Shown piece after piece: positions 33,557 through 42,296 of a stretch of 64,000 nt of DNA. The DNA comes from Syntrophothermus lipocalidus DSM 12680 (GTDB taxonomy: Bacteria > Bacillota > Syntrophomonadia > Syntrophomonadales > Syntrophothermaceae). The DNA lies in the NCBI RefSeq assembly GCF_000092405.1, contig NC_014220.1:1178001-1242000 (forward strand). The letters are read 5' to 3'. Below the pieces are notes generated by a model that ran no database searches, had not been told where the DNA came from, and saw nothing but the letters and a program-made list of their open reading frames with translations. Both the position numbers and the translations under genes were made by a program. The stretch's first letter is position 1. Every line of letters begins with the position of its first letter.

Positions 33557-34501
33557 TTATTTTTTGGCGGATAAGGCCAATTCGACCAAGCGGGCACATA
33601 GGTCCTCAAAGCTCATTCCCGCCGCTCGAGCTGCATCCGGGAACAAGCTGAGCGAAGTCATGCCGGGAATTGTATTTATCTCGAGAACAAACGGATTGTC
33701 ATTCTTGTCTACGATGAAATCTACCCTCGAAAAACCCCGGCATTTGAAGGCATGGTATGTTTTCAACGCAATCTCTTCCACCCTGACCCGCGCCCGCTCA
33801 CTGATACGGGCCGGGATTATGTGGTGACTCATACCGGGCGTGTACTTGGCTTCGTAATCGTAGAACTCGTTTTCGGCCACTATTTCAATTAGGGGAAGTA
33901 CCTCGGCATCTTCGTTGCCTAACACTGATGCGGTTACTTCTGTACCGTCGATGAACCTTTCTACCACTAGCTCCCCGTCATAACCCAGAGCAGTTTCGAG
34001 GGCCGGAATAAGGGCCTCTTCCTTTTTGACGATGGTAGTGCCTATGCTAGACCCTTGAGTTGCAGGCTTGACTACTGCAGGCAGGCCCAGTTCCTTTACA
34101 ACTTTGTCCGCCATTTCTGCCAAGCCTATCTTGGGACCCCGTTCCGTGTTAAGGATGACAAAAGGAGCCGTAGGCAGTTGTTCATAGGCTAATATTTTCT
34201 TCGTCGTAGCCTTGTTTATACACACCGCACTGGTGAGAACGTCTGAACCGACGTAGGGTATTTCTAAGATATCGAGCAAGCCTTGGACTGTTCCATCCTC
34301 TCCGTACTTACCGTGAAGAGCGATGAATGCTACATCTGGCCTGTCCGCGACAATGCTGGCTACCGAGTTTTCATTTAGGTCGAGAACACTAACCTCGAAC
34401 CCCTTTTGGGACAGGGCATCGGCTACGGCCCTGCCGCTGCGAAGCGAGACCTCCCGTTCTTTAGATTTCCCCCCGTAAAGAACCAGCACCTTCTTACCCA
34501 C
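33557..34501 (-). CDS. ddl: D-alanine--D-alanine ligase
   Basis: 314 aa ATP-grasp enzyme making the D-Ala-D-Ala dipeptide for peptidoglycan. VLYGGKSKEREVSLRSG at the N-terminus, FIALHGKYGEDGTVQGLL, VVKPATQGSSIGTT (ATP loop), YDYEAKYTPGMSHHI, and FVLEINTIPGMT (Mg site) are all present. GTG 34501 follows AAAGGGG and overlaps the PHP gene by 8 bp. Confidence 0.95.
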   Translation of the reverse strand: MGKKVLVLYGGKSKEREVSLRSGRAVADALSQKGFEVSVLDLNENSVASIVADRPDVAFIALHGKYGEDGTVQGLLDILEIPYVGSDVLTSAVCINKATTKKILAYEQLPTAPFVILNTERGPKIGLAEMADKVVKELGLPAVVKPATQGSSIGTTIVKKEEALIPALETALGYDGELVVERFIDGTEVTASVLGNEDAEVLPLIEIVAENEFYDYEAKYTPGMSHHIIPARISERARVRVEEIALKTYHAFKCRGFSRVDFIVDKNDNPFVLEINTIPGMTSLSLFPDAARAAGMSFEDLCARLVELALSAKK

Positions 34502-35366
34502 TCTTTAGAACCCCTTTCTCTCTTAAAGCTACTTGAGCCTTTAACTGGGCAACTACCCCCTCCGGCACGTATACCTGTCCCAACTTGACATCCGGGGAAA
34601 ACCGCCCGTGGTAATCGCTTCCTCCAGTCATAACCAGGTTTCTCTCCCGAGCCAGGGTGTAATACCTCTGTCGCAGCTTTTCAGCATCGGGTCCGAGATA
34701 GTAATAGTACACCTCTAGTCCTAGCTTGGGATGGCGTAACAGATCCAGAACCAAGTGGTCATCCCGTATCAGCCCGGGATGCGCCAGCACCGGTATTCCC
34801 CCGCACTCTATAATGATTTCCACCGCTTCATAGTACGGGTTCTTAGAAAAATCGACATGAGCTAATCCGTGTTGAGCCAGGTAGTCCCGTAGGATATGGA
34901 TAATCTCGTCCTTCGTATTAATATAACCGGCTTCAATGAGCGCAAAAAGAAAATGGTTCTTCCCGATAGCCACGTTATCAGTCGCAATCTCTTTTACTCT
35001 TTCAAACTTAATGTCATAACCGTGCTTATTGAACTTGTCGACCATCTGTTCTGCTATTACGTTTCGGTCTTCCCTCAGTTCCTTTAACCAGGAATTAAGG
35101 ACCGGGGAATCAGGGTCTACATAATATCCCAGAAGATGTATTTCCCTTCCCTCGTGCATCGTGAGCAGCTCCACCCCAGGAATAAGCTCCAACCCCAGTT
35201 CTTCTGCCGTTTCTAACGCCTGCTTGTATCCTTCGATGCTTTCATGGTCACAAAAACTGATAGTTTTCAGGCCCATAGCAGCCGCCTGGTGTACGAGTTC
35301 CAGGGCAGAAGTAGCCCCGTCCGACGCGGTCGTGTGCAAGTGTAGATCCACGGTGGCTTTTACCAT
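34494..35366 (-). CDS. PHP-domain phosphoesterase
   Basis: About 290 aa. DLHLHTTASDG (HxH), FCDHESIEGYKQA, IPGVELLT, PVLAHPGLI and MTGGSDYHG supply the PHP metal ligands. It resembles YciV/RnaAM-type phosphoesterases (nucleotide 3',5'-bisphosphate or RNA 5' hydrolysis); substrate not proven. ATG 35366 follows AGAAGGTG. Its leader is a 70 bp tandem duplication (35370-35471). Confidence 0.87.
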   Translation of the reverse strand: MVKATVDLHLHTTASDGATSALELVHQAAAMGLKTISFCDHESIEGYKQALETAEELGLELIPGVELLTMHEGREIHLLGYYVDPDSPVLNSWLKELREDRNVIAEQMVDKFNKHGYDIKFERVKEIATDNVAIGKNHFLFALIEAGYINTKDEIIHILRDYLAQHGLAHVDFSKNPYYEAVEIIIECGGIPVLAHPGLIRDDHLVLDLLRHPKLGLEVYYYYLGPDAEKLRQRYYTLARERNLVMTGGSDYHGRFSPDVKLGQVYVPEGVVAQLKAQVALREKGVLKSG

Positions 35367-35369
35367 AGT

Positions 35370-35471
35370 CACACCTTCTAAGCATTTTCTTCTTGCGCTT
35401 CCTAGACGTATCCTGCATTCCCACCTCCCGTTCCTATAGCACACCTTCTAAGCATTTTCTTCTTGCGCTTC
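35370..35471. repeat. Tandem duplication in the leader of the PHP gene
   Basis: A 32 bp perfect repeat beginning CACACCTTCTAAGCATTTTC occurs at 35370-35401 and 35440-35471, a 70 bp period. It includes the gene's Shine-Dalgarno (AGAAGGTGTG on the minus strand). In the upstream copy the start codon is lost (CTATAGG instead of CTATGG). Confidence 0.85.
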
Positions 35472-35664
35472 TTACAATATAATAGCAAATAGCAAGAAGC
35501 GTATTCCAATTTTTTTGCCGGCCGAAAAGCCCAGGCAGGTTGAATCGGCCACAATCGTATGCTAAAATAGGTGCTGGGAAGCCGCATGTTGGAATGCCTG
35601 CAAGGGCGGTCACCACGGCATTTGCCGCAGCGAAAGAGTTTCTTGCAAATGACTTTTAGTTCGC

Positions 35665-35740
35665 AGGGGAGTAGCTCAATTGGCAGAGCATCGGTCTCCA
35701 AAACCGAGGGCTGGGGGTTCGAGGCCTCTCTCCCCTGCCA
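35665..35740 (+). tRNA. tRNA-Trp (anticodon CCA)
   Basis: 76 nt including encoded CCA. The acceptor stem AGGGGAG pairs with CTCCCCT; the D arm is AGCTC..GAGC; the anticodon loop CTCCAAA carries CCA at 35698-35700; the T arm is GGGGG-TTCGAGG-CCTCT with two G-U pairs. A terminator follows. Confidence 0.96.
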
Positions 35741-35753
35741 TATGAAAATAAGT

Positions 35754-35785
35754 AACCGCGCGGGTTGGCGCGGTTTTAACTTTTA
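35754..35785 (+). terminator. Intrinsic terminator after tRNA-Trp
   Basis: AACCGCGC (35754-35761) pairs with GCGCGGTT (35768-35775), followed by TTAACTTTTAT. It lies 14 bp past the tRNA CCA end. Confidence 0.8.
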
Positions 35786-35940
35786 TGCCGATTTACTATT
35801 TTGCAAATTATACGAACTAGGAATGGCTCTCATTCCGCACGAAGGTTCATCGCGATTGTAGTCGACGATCCGCTTTTCAACAGTGGGAGTACCCTTCTAT
35901 CGAAATCGGTTTTTGCGCACGAAAGGAGAAAGAAAAGAGT

Positions 35941-36735
35941 CTAACCAAGCAGCATTCTATCGTTCTCTATCCCGCTTCCGCTTCTCTGGCTAAAGAGGGA
36001 TACGAGTTTCTCCACAGTCATGTTTTCGCGTTCAGGACCCGCAATATCCAGTATAAGACGGCCATTATGCATCATGACGGTACGAGTACCGTATTCCAAG
36101 GCTTCCCTCATATTGTGCGTAACCATGATGGTTGTTAGTTGATGCTCCAAAACGATGTCCCGTGTTAGTTTAAGCACCCTCTGGGCAGTCGCAGGGTCCA
36201 AAGCTGCCGTGTGTTCGTCGAGCAACAACAGGCGCGGTCTCACAATGGTAGCCATGAGCAGAGTAAGGGCTTGTCTTTCTCCGCCCGATAGAAACCCGAC
36301 CTTCTGTCGTATTCTATCTTCCAATCCCAGGCCGAGTTCAGCCAATTTGTCCCTGAACAGCCTGGTTTCATTCCTTCGCACGCCGGGCAGAAGCCCACGA
36401 GTCTTGCCTTTCGCATAGGCCATGGCCAAATTTTCCTCTATAGTCATGTCGAATGCGGTGCCGAGGAGAGGATCCTGGAATACCCGCCCGATATAACGCG
36501 AACGTTTATACTCGGGCCAGAAGGTGATATCCATTCCATCCAGGATTATTCGGCCCGCGTCGGGTAAATGCACGCCAGAAATGCAGTTGAGCAAGGTGGA
36601 TTTGCCCGCTCCGTTGCTGCCAATCACGGTGATGAACTCGCCTTCCTCGAGGGTGAGACTCAAATTATCGAGGGCTATCTCTTTATTGACCTTGTCAGGG
36701 GCAAACGTTTTGCTAAGTTCTCGAATCTCAAGCAT
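35941..36735 (-). CDS. ABC transporter ATP-binding protein, TrpZ-like
   Basis: 264 aa. VIGSNGAGKSTLLN is the Walker A, FLSGGERQALTLLMA the ABC signature, RLLLLDEHTAALDP the Walker B, and VTHNMREAL the H-loop. It powers the permease encoded just upstream, with which it overlaps by 8 bp. This transporter type pairs with PF04392 substrate-binding proteins (TrpXYZ in streptococci). Substrate here is not proven. Confidence 0.92.
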   Translation of the reverse strand: MLEIRELSKTFAPDKVNKEIALDNLSLTLEEGEFITVIGSNGAGKSTLLNCISGVHLPDAGRIILDGMDITFWPEYKRSRYIGRVFQDPLLGTAFDMTIEENLAMAYAKGKTRGLLPGVRRNETRLFRDKLAELGLGLEDRIRQKVGFLSGGERQALTLLMATIVRPRLLLLDEHTAALDPATAQRVLKLTRDIVLEHQLTTIMVTHNMREALEYGTRTVMMHNGRLILDIAGPERENMTVEKLVSLFSQRSGSGIENDRMLLG

Positions 36736-37657
36736 CGCGCTTGTTCTCCCCTCCGTTCTTGCTGGCTTGGGCTTGGACTCGTCGTCTGGTTGCTGCTAAT
36801 TGCTCCTTAACGGCCGGAGCCGCCAGAGCCAGAGTGACAACTACCGCAGAAACGAGTTTGAGATCGGTCGGTGGCATACCGAGCTCCATTGCGATGGCAA
36901 TAACCAATCGATACACGATAGCCCCAAGCACTACTGCCAATAGGCGACGCAACAGGGGGTTAGTCCCGAAGACGCCTTCCCCGATGATCACCGAGGCCAG
37001 GCCGATAATCACCATGCCTACTCCCATGCTGATATCCGCGAAGAGTTGATACTGGGCAATCAGACAGCCGGATAGAGCTACTAGCCCGTTGGATAGGGCT
37101 AACCCGGCCAGGATAGTCACATCAGTGTTGACTCCAACAAAGCGCACCATTTGGGGGTTGTCCCCAGTAGCCCTAAGCACGAATCCGAAGCGTGTTTTCA
37201 AGAACAAAAACAGCAGTATAAGGATAAGGCCGAGCAGGGCGCTAGGCACTAAAAGCGTGGCGTACTCATTCATCCACCCACCCAGCCAGGGCCAGGAATG
37301 GAAAACGGTCTTCAAATTGATGAGCGGGATATTGGCTCGCCCCATCACCCGGAGGTTGACAGAGTAGAGAGCCAGCATGACCAGGATACCGGACAATAAA
37401 GGCTGTATCTTAAATTTGGTGTGCAAAAGAGCGGTTACCGATCCTGCCAAACATCCAGCTACAAAGGCCAGAGGCAGCCCCATCCAAGGGCTGCCCTGGA
37501 GACACATCACCGCAGAAACGGCTGCTCCTAAAGTGAAGCTGCCGTCTACCGTTAGATCGGGCATGTTAAGCGTACGAAACGATATGAAAACACCTAGGGC
37601 CATTATGGCGTAAATGATTCCGAGCTCAACCGACCCCTGAAAGGCTATAAACGTCAT
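36728..37657 (-). CDS. ABC transporter permease, TrpY-like
   Basis: 309 aa with about eight membrane helices in the branched-chain amino acid/sugar permease fold (LGIIYAIMALGVFISFRTL, MPDLTVDGSFTLGAAVSA, MVIIGLASVIIGEGVFG). It is the middle gene of a substrate-binding/permease/ATPase operon. ATG 37657 follows GGAG. Confidence 0.9.
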   Translation of the reverse strand: MTFIAFQGSVELGIIYAIMALGVFISFRTLNMPDLTVDGSFTLGAAVSAVMCLQGSPWMGLPLAFVAGCLAGSVTALLHTKFKIQPLLSGILVMLALYSVNLRVMGRANIPLINLKTVFHSWPWLGGWMNEYATLLVPSALLGLILILLFLFLKTRFGFVLRATGDNPQMVRFVGVNTDVTILAGLALSNGLVALSGCLIAQYQLFADISMGVGMVIIGLASVIIGEGVFGTNPLLRRLLAVVLGAIVYRLVIAIAMELGMPPTDLKLVSAVVVTLALAAPAVKEQLAATRRRVQAQASKNGGENKRDA

Positions 37658-37679
37658 TCAGTAAATCTCCTTCAAAATC

Positions 37680-38693
37680 TTAGTCACCGAAAACCTTTGC
37701 AGCTTTCTTTAAAATGTCGTCAGGGATGGTTACCCCAATCGCCTTAGCGGTTTCCAAATTGACATAGATATCCATGTCGGACATGGTTTTAACCGGAATG
37801 TCTCCCGGTTTCGTTCCTTTTAGAACTTGAACCGCCATCTCAGCCGTTTCTTTCCCCAACACCTCATAATTGATGCCGTAGGTTGCGAGGCCGCCGTCTT
37901 TGACCATAGAATCTGCACCAACATACATCGGTATCTTAGCTTTTCTTGTGACTTGGGTGACCACTGGCATCGCAGAGGCTACGGTGTTATCGATGGGCGA
38001 GAAAATGATATCTACCTTCCCTACAAGCGATGCCGTAGCCTGTTGAACCTCGGAAGAATTGGTAACCGTGGCATCCACCACTCGGAGGCCTTGTTTCTTC
38101 GCGTACTCTTTTAGGTTGTTGATTACTGACAGCGAGTTGGTTTCACTTGAGTTGTATAAAGCCCCAATAGTCTTGAACCCAGGAGTAATGCGCTGCGCTA
38201 GTTCCATTATCTTCTCTGCTGATACGGCGTCAGAAGTACCGGTGACATTACCCCCCGGCTTGTTAAGATCAGCAACCAGCCCAGAACCGACCGGATCAGT
38301 GCAAGCTGCAAAAACGATAGGAATATCCTTGGTTTCGCCAACAGCTGCCTGGGCTGAAGGGGTAGCTATGGCTACGATGAGATCGTATTTCTTGTTAGCA
38401 AATCTCTGGCAGATACTCTTCAGGTTGGACTGATCGCCCTGCGCATTCTGGTAATCGATAACTACATTATCGCCATCTTTATACCCTTGGGCGGCCAGGC
38501 CAGCGATAAATGACTCCCTAATGGTGTTGAGCGATGGATGCTCAACTATCTGAACGATACCGATGGTAAATTTTTTCTTTTCCGCTTTGTCTCCGGAGGT
38601 GCTGGAGGTATTCCCTGAACCGCAACCGGCCAGCATTAGAATCATAAAGCCGAACGCAACAGCTAACAGAGCCGAAAACCAACGCTTTATCAT
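37680..38693 (-). CDS. ABC transporter substrate-binding lipoprotein, TrpX-like (PF04392)
   Basis: About 337 aa. A lipoprotein signal (VAFGFMILMLAGCGSG) is followed by the periplasmic-binding fold: FTIGIVQIVEHPSLNTIRES, DLIVAIATPSAQAAVGETKD, VFAACTDPVGSGLVADLN and GGLATYGINYEVLGKETAEM. This family binds aromatic amino acids or related ligands. ATG 38693 has AGGGG 8 nt upstream. It leads the three-gene operon; the leader contains two strong hairpins (38785-38852), but I found no T-box or known riboswitch core. Confidence 0.9.
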   Translation of the reverse strand: MIKRWFSALLAVAFGFMILMLAGCGSGNTSSTSGDKAEKKKFTIGIVQIVEHPSLNTIRESFIAGLAAQGYKDGDNVVIDYQNAQGDQSNLKSICQRFANKKYDLIVAIATPSAQAAVGETKDIPIVFAACTDPVGSGLVADLNKPGGNVTGTSDAVSAEKIMELAQRITPGFKTIGALYNSSETNSLSVINNLKEYAKKQGLRVVDATVTNSSEVQQATASLVGKVDIIFSPIDNTVASAMPVVTQVTRKAKIPMYVGADSMVKDGGLATYGINYEVLGKETAEMAVQVLKGTKPGDIPVKTMSDMDIYVNLETAKAIGVTIPDDILKKAAKVFGD

Positions 38694-38784
38694 GCTCACT
38701 TCCCCTTTTTTAAAATCTCCCAGCCAATTATCATGGCAGGTGCGATAAGGATTGGTAATAACCCTGTTGACACTAACTTAGGCG

Positions 38785-38852
38785 CCCCCTAAGGGCGCCA
38801 GCTATCCTTTAAAGGAAGGAGAAATACAAAAGGCCGGCGAGAACCAGCCTTT
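38785..38852 (-). promoter_or_regulatory. Two hairpins in the leader of the ABC transporter operon
   Basis: On the minus strand, AAAGGCTGG pairs with CCGGCCTTT (around 38828-38852), then GGCGCCC pairs with GGGCGCC (around 38785-38802). The first resembles a terminator with a weak T-run. This could be attenuation of the operon or the terminator of an upstream unit; no known aptamer was recognised. Confidence 0.4.
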
Positions 38853-39012
38853 ATCTTTTCAGCCGATGCTCTTCTCACCTCATACCTTCTCCTCTCGTCT
38901 GTGGTCTATTCTCAGCTTCTCGCGATCTGTATTTTGAACCTCTTAAAATTGATTGTATGCCCACCTCTTTTGTGCGTCAACAAGATATTCATCTGCAAAC
39001 CATGCAAATCAG

Positions 39013-39194
39013 GGACCGTTGGTCAGGTTCGCAGCACGGAGCACTGGTACTATGAAAAGGTTTTATTAGGTGGTACGGTGCTCCGGACCAAATTAGCTCG
39101 CTCGCTTCCCAAGGAGATCCCAAAGCACTTGTGGCAGAGGATTCTCAAAAAACAGCTCAAAATAACTGAAAAAGAGTTTGGGGATTCCCTATAA
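39013..39194 (+). pseudogene. Fragment resembling a HicA/YcfA-like toxin C-terminus
   Basis: The frame reads RSTEHWYYEKVLLGGTVLRT then KLARSLPKEIPKHLWQRILK and KQLKITEKEF, similar in style to small HicA-like mRNA interferase ends (polar His-Tyr hairpin, then an IPxxLWxxIL helix). No proper N-terminus or ribosome site is seen, so it is a remnant. The family assignment is tentative. Confidence 0.35.
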
Positions 39195-39233
39195 TGTCTG
39201 CGCGTTGTTTGCTAAACCACAAAAACAAGTTTT

Positions 39234-39914
39234 TTACCCTTCCTTAGCCGGCAAAAGCGGGATCAGCCAGTCGAGGAATGCGCGGGTGCTGCGGGTCTGC
39301 AGGAAGATGGTGCCGGGACCTTCATATTCGCAAACCAGGCCTTCGCCGCTGGTGATGGTACTCATTATCCCGGCTGCGGCTTTCTTTATGGAGTAATTAA
39401 CGGTTGACTGAAAAGCCACGATATGACTGGTGTCCACTACGTATCTCTCTCCTGGCACCAGTTTTTTCTCCATGATAGCTCCATAACTGGTCAATATCAG
39501 CATCCCACTGCCGCTGATCTTGAGAAGGAACAGCCCCTCGCCTGCGAAAAAGGTTTTGGCTCCTCCGAATTTGGTGTCGATCTGAAGGCTGGTGTCACCT
39601 GCCAGGTAAGAACCCGACTGGACGAAGTAGGTCTCGTTGTTGAGAACCAGGCCCATTACGTCCCCGGGTACAGCCGGTGCCAGTGTAACTTCACCGCTGC
39701 CGCCTTCCGCCACGTAGTTGCTGACAAAGAAACTTTCCCCGCCCAGAACTTTGCGCTTCAGGGCTCCCATGAACCCTCCTTTCATTTCCGTTTTCAAGCT
39801 TATGGTAGGGCTCATAGAGACCATAGCTCCTGGTTCCGCCTGTATGCCTTCCCCTGGGTTAAGCTTCACCACCGCCAAAGAATATGAAGGACGGTAAAGA
39901 ATTTCCAACTGCAC
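39234..39914 (-). CDS. AIM24/TIGR00266 family protein, paralogue 1
   Basis: 226 aa, beta-rich and soluble. GEGIQAEPGAMVSMSP, GGESFFVSNYVAEGGSGEV, GGAKTFFAGEGLFLLKISG and ITSGEGLVCEYEGPGTIFLQ are the TIGR00266 repeats, a double-stranded beta-helix. Function is unknown in bacteria. It directly follows a paralogue and was probably formed by tandem duplication. GTG follows GAGGAGGGAG. Confidence 0.9.
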   Translation of the reverse strand: MQLEILYRPSYSLAVVKLNPGEGIQAEPGAMVSMSPTISLKTEMKGGFMGALKRKVLGGESFFVSNYVAEGGSGEVTLAPAVPGDVMGLVLNNETYFVQSGSYLAGDTSLQIDTKFGGAKTFFAGEGLFLLKISGSGMLILTSYGAIMEKKLVPGERYVVDTSHIVAFQSTVNYSIKKAAAGIMSTITSGEGLVCEYEGPGTIFLQTRSTRAFLDWLIPLLPAKEG

Positions 39915-39932
39915 GTTTCTCCCTCCTCACGA

Positions 39933-40625
39933 TCAATCATGGTCTCGGCTGCTGCGCTTGACCGGACGGTACTTATCGATCCACCATGCATAGGCGACCG
40001 CATTGCGGCTCTGGGTCCAGACTTTGCCTGGACCGCGAAAACGACAGACAAAACCTTCACCGCTGGTGAGAAACGACTTAAAGCCGCCTGCCGAAGTCAC
40101 CGTGTACATCGTGTTCCCGTGGAACCCCGCTACGTGGCCTGTGTCGATAACGTAATCTTCTCCTAACCCGAGTGTTGTCTCCCTGAGAGCGCCGAAAGTA
40201 GCCAGCCAGACAAGTCCTGTTCCCGTGATTTCAAGCAGAAATAGCATATTTCCGGCAAAGAACCCCCTCGCTCCTCCCCACCCGGCATTGACATGGACTC
40301 CAGGGGTACAGGCGACAAAGGCGCCGGACTGCGCGTAGATAGTCTCGTTATTCAAAGAAACGCACCACATGTCACCCGGTTGACCCCTCCCCAATACCAG
40401 TTCGGCTTCTCCCAGAGCGGTAAACGTAGTGGTAAAGAAAGACTCCTTGCCAAAAAAGGACCTGGCCATGCTTTTCAAAACCCCGCCCCGGGCAAATTCT
40501 GCTTTTACTTCTAGGTTCGGGGTCATGGCGATCATGGCTCCCGGCTCAGCGATCACGCTCTCTCCCGGGAGCAGCTTGATTTTAGCCACCGCGTACTCCG
40601 GGGAATAGAGTATTTCCTGTTCCAA
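39933..40625 (-). CDS. AIM24/TIGR00266 family protein, paralogue 2
   Basis: About 230 aa with the same repeats as its neighbour (GESVIAEPGAMIAMTP, FGKESFFTTTFTALGEAEL, GGARGFFAGNMLFLLEITG, LTSGEGFVCRFRGPGKVWTQ). The start may be TTG 40625, which aligns with the neighbour's N-terminus and has GGAGGG 7 nt upstream; ATG 40640 is possible but has a weak site. The two genes are 19 bp apart and form an operon. Confidence 0.88.
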   Translation of the reverse strand: MEQEILYSPEYAVAKIKLLPGESVIAEPGAMIAMTPNLEVKAEFARGGVLKSMARSFFGKESFFTTTFTALGEAELVLGRGQPGDMWCVSLNNETIYAQSGAFVACTPGVHVNAGWGGARGFFAGNMLFLLEITGTGLVWLATFGALRETTLGLGEDYVIDTGHVAGFHGNTMYTVTSAGGFKSFLTSGEGFVCRFRGPGKVWTQSRNAVAYAWWIDKYRPVKRSSRDHD

Positions 40626-40890
40626 CCTCCATCCCTCCATTCTTCACAAAATGTGACTTAAACAAGCTCAGGTCTACAGAAGCGCGAAAGGGCCAAAATC
40701 CACAACTTTAAGCTTGGAACCAGGGCTCCCTTATTCCTTTTTTCTCCATGATTGCGGTTCAGTTCACCCTGCCCCACTATCTTGGGGTAAAACGAGAATA
40801 ACCAAAAATGCAGGGATTTTTCAATGCGGAAAGCCGGGTTGTCAAGGACAAATAGATTGTCATGATGCTGTGAGCGCGAGAAGAGATGAA

Positions 40891-41688
40891 CTACTTAGGA
40901 TTGCTGATCTCCGTACTTGGGCCGGGATACCCGCCTCCCGTCTCCTCTCCAGCATTAACCGGGGATGGGGGTGCAGCAGTTGCTGAGCCTTGGCTGTTCA
41001 CCTGCTCTAGGACAGACGGCTTCAGCATTTCATAAGGCCAGGATTTTGGCATCACAAAACTCATAAAAGGATAACTTCCAGGATCTTTTTGCGGCCGACC
41101 AAGAACAAAGACCCGCAGGGTGAGCGAACACAGCACGTTATCGAACGCCACGACTTCCAACTGCAGGTTCTCGATTTGGACCAACCTCGGCATTTCTTCT
41201 ATCCCTTTTAGAAAAGCGTATACCTGGTAGGGCGAACCGTAGATATTAAGCTTCAGGTCATAGGTGGTATAGCCGCTGCGGCTGACCGGTTTTTCTATCT
41301 TTATTCCTGATTTGCGATCACCTTTCCAAGCCGGCTTGACCCCGCATTTTTCAGCCAGCCCTGATATGTAAACCGTAACCCCGGGCAGGTCTTGGTAATC
41401 GGGCACGACTTCCCTCAATTCTGCCAGCTTCTCATCGAAGCCCGCGATATCCTTTTGCATCCCTTGGATGTCATCCCAGCGTTCCTTTTCAGCCCGGGCT
41501 ACGGCCTTTCCCATCTCGGCTTGTTCAGTTTTGAGCCGGTTTATGTTATTCAGGTGAGGATGGAAATACCATTTATACGCTGCCCAGAGGCCCAAAAAGG
41601 ACAGCAAAATAGCGAAAATAAGCCTCAACTTCCATTGTTCAGCGAACCCTAATGAAAAAAGCCTGCGTTTCAACAATGCTGCCATCAC
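40891..41688 (-). CDS. pilO: Type IV pilus alignment protein PilO-like
   Basis: 265 aa. One N-terminal membrane helix (LIFAILLSFLGLWAAYKWYF), a coiled coil (about 45-95) and a ferredoxin-like PilO domain (DLPGVTVYISGLAEKCGV, LKLNIYGSPYQVYAFLKGIE). A Pro/Gly-rich tail of about 45 residues is unusual. PilO pairs with PilN at the inner membrane to link the motor to the rest of the apparatus. It is the last gene of the pilus operon. Confidence 0.85.
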   Translation of the reverse strand: MMAALLKRRLFSLGFAEQWKLRLIFAILLSFLGLWAAYKWYFHPHLNNINRLKTEQAEMGKAVARAEKERWDDIQGMQKDIAGFDEKLAELREVVPDYQDLPGVTVYISGLAEKCGVKPAWKGDRKSGIKIEKPVSRSGYTTYDLKLNIYGSPYQVYAFLKGIEEMPRLVQIENLQLEVVAFDNVLCSLTLRVFVLGRPQKDPGSYPFMSFVMPKSWPYEMLKPSVLEQVNSQGSATAAPPSPVNAGEETGGGYPGPSTEISNPK

Positions 41689-41722
41689 CGTTCCTCAGGG
41701 TTAGTTGACGTGACACCGGAAA

Positions 41723-42292
41723 TCAATTGCGGGGCGAACTCCCGCCTCCGGCCTTAAGGGAAAGGTAAAATTCAACCTGGGCAACGCCCGAACCTAGGGG
41801 CACCTCGTTAGTTTCGATCCTATCGAATAGTCCTAGGGAATCAAGCCCAGCCATGAACCTGGCAGCAGCCAAGGTACTGGTGGCTTCGCACTTCAGCCGA
41901 ACGGCCCTCCCTGCCTCCACCTCTATATCGGTCACCCAGAGCCCTGGTGGAAGAGCATCGTAAATGGCGTCTATGATAGCAACCACCGAGATGTTTTCCT
42001 TCTTCAGTTTTTCCACGACCGCCTTTTCCCGGAAGTATTGTTTTTCCTTGGCTACCAGTTCTTCGCGGTAGGGCCGCCCTTTTTCCAGCTCCCGGTAACG
42101 AGCAGTCAAAAGCTCGAGCTGGTAACGTTCGCGTGCCTCCACATACAATGGCAAAGAAAAGGCTATTCCGGCCAAAAGCCCTGCGACAACCGCCGTTTTG
42201 AGCCGCTGTGTTAATCTTCTCTTTTTATCCCTTTCCAGGAGTACCGCTTGCGGCAAGAAATTAACGTCTTTGGCTACTACCCTCGTTGCCAC
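41723..42292 (-). CDS. pilN: Type IV pilus protein PilN-like
   Basis: 189 aa. The KDVNFLPQAVL segment near the N-terminus is the INxLP-type motif that binds PilM. One membrane helix (AVVAGLLAGIAFSLPLYV) and a coiled coil follow, then a ferredoxin-like domain (AIIDAIYDALPPGLWVTDIE). It starts 4 bp after pilM and precedes pilO. Confidence 0.88.
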   Translation of the reverse strand: MATRVVAKDVNFLPQAVLLERDKKRRLTQRLKTAVVAGLLAGIAFSLPLYVEARERYQLELLTARYRELEKGRPYREELVAKEKQYFREKAVVEKLKKENISVVAIIDAIYDALPPGLWVTDIEVEAGRAVRLKCEATSTLAAARFMAGLDSLGLFDRIETNEVPLGSGVAQVEFYLSLKAGGGSSPRN

Positions 42293-42296
42293 TTCA

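Noticed and set aside
35370-35471. Possible CRISPR unit (32 bp repeat, 38 bp spacer)
   Set aside because: Only two copies, they contain a gene's ribosome site, and no cas genes are in the window.
38700-38900. T-box leader for the ABC transporter operon
   Set aside because: The conserved GGTGGAACCGCG element is not found on the minus strand.
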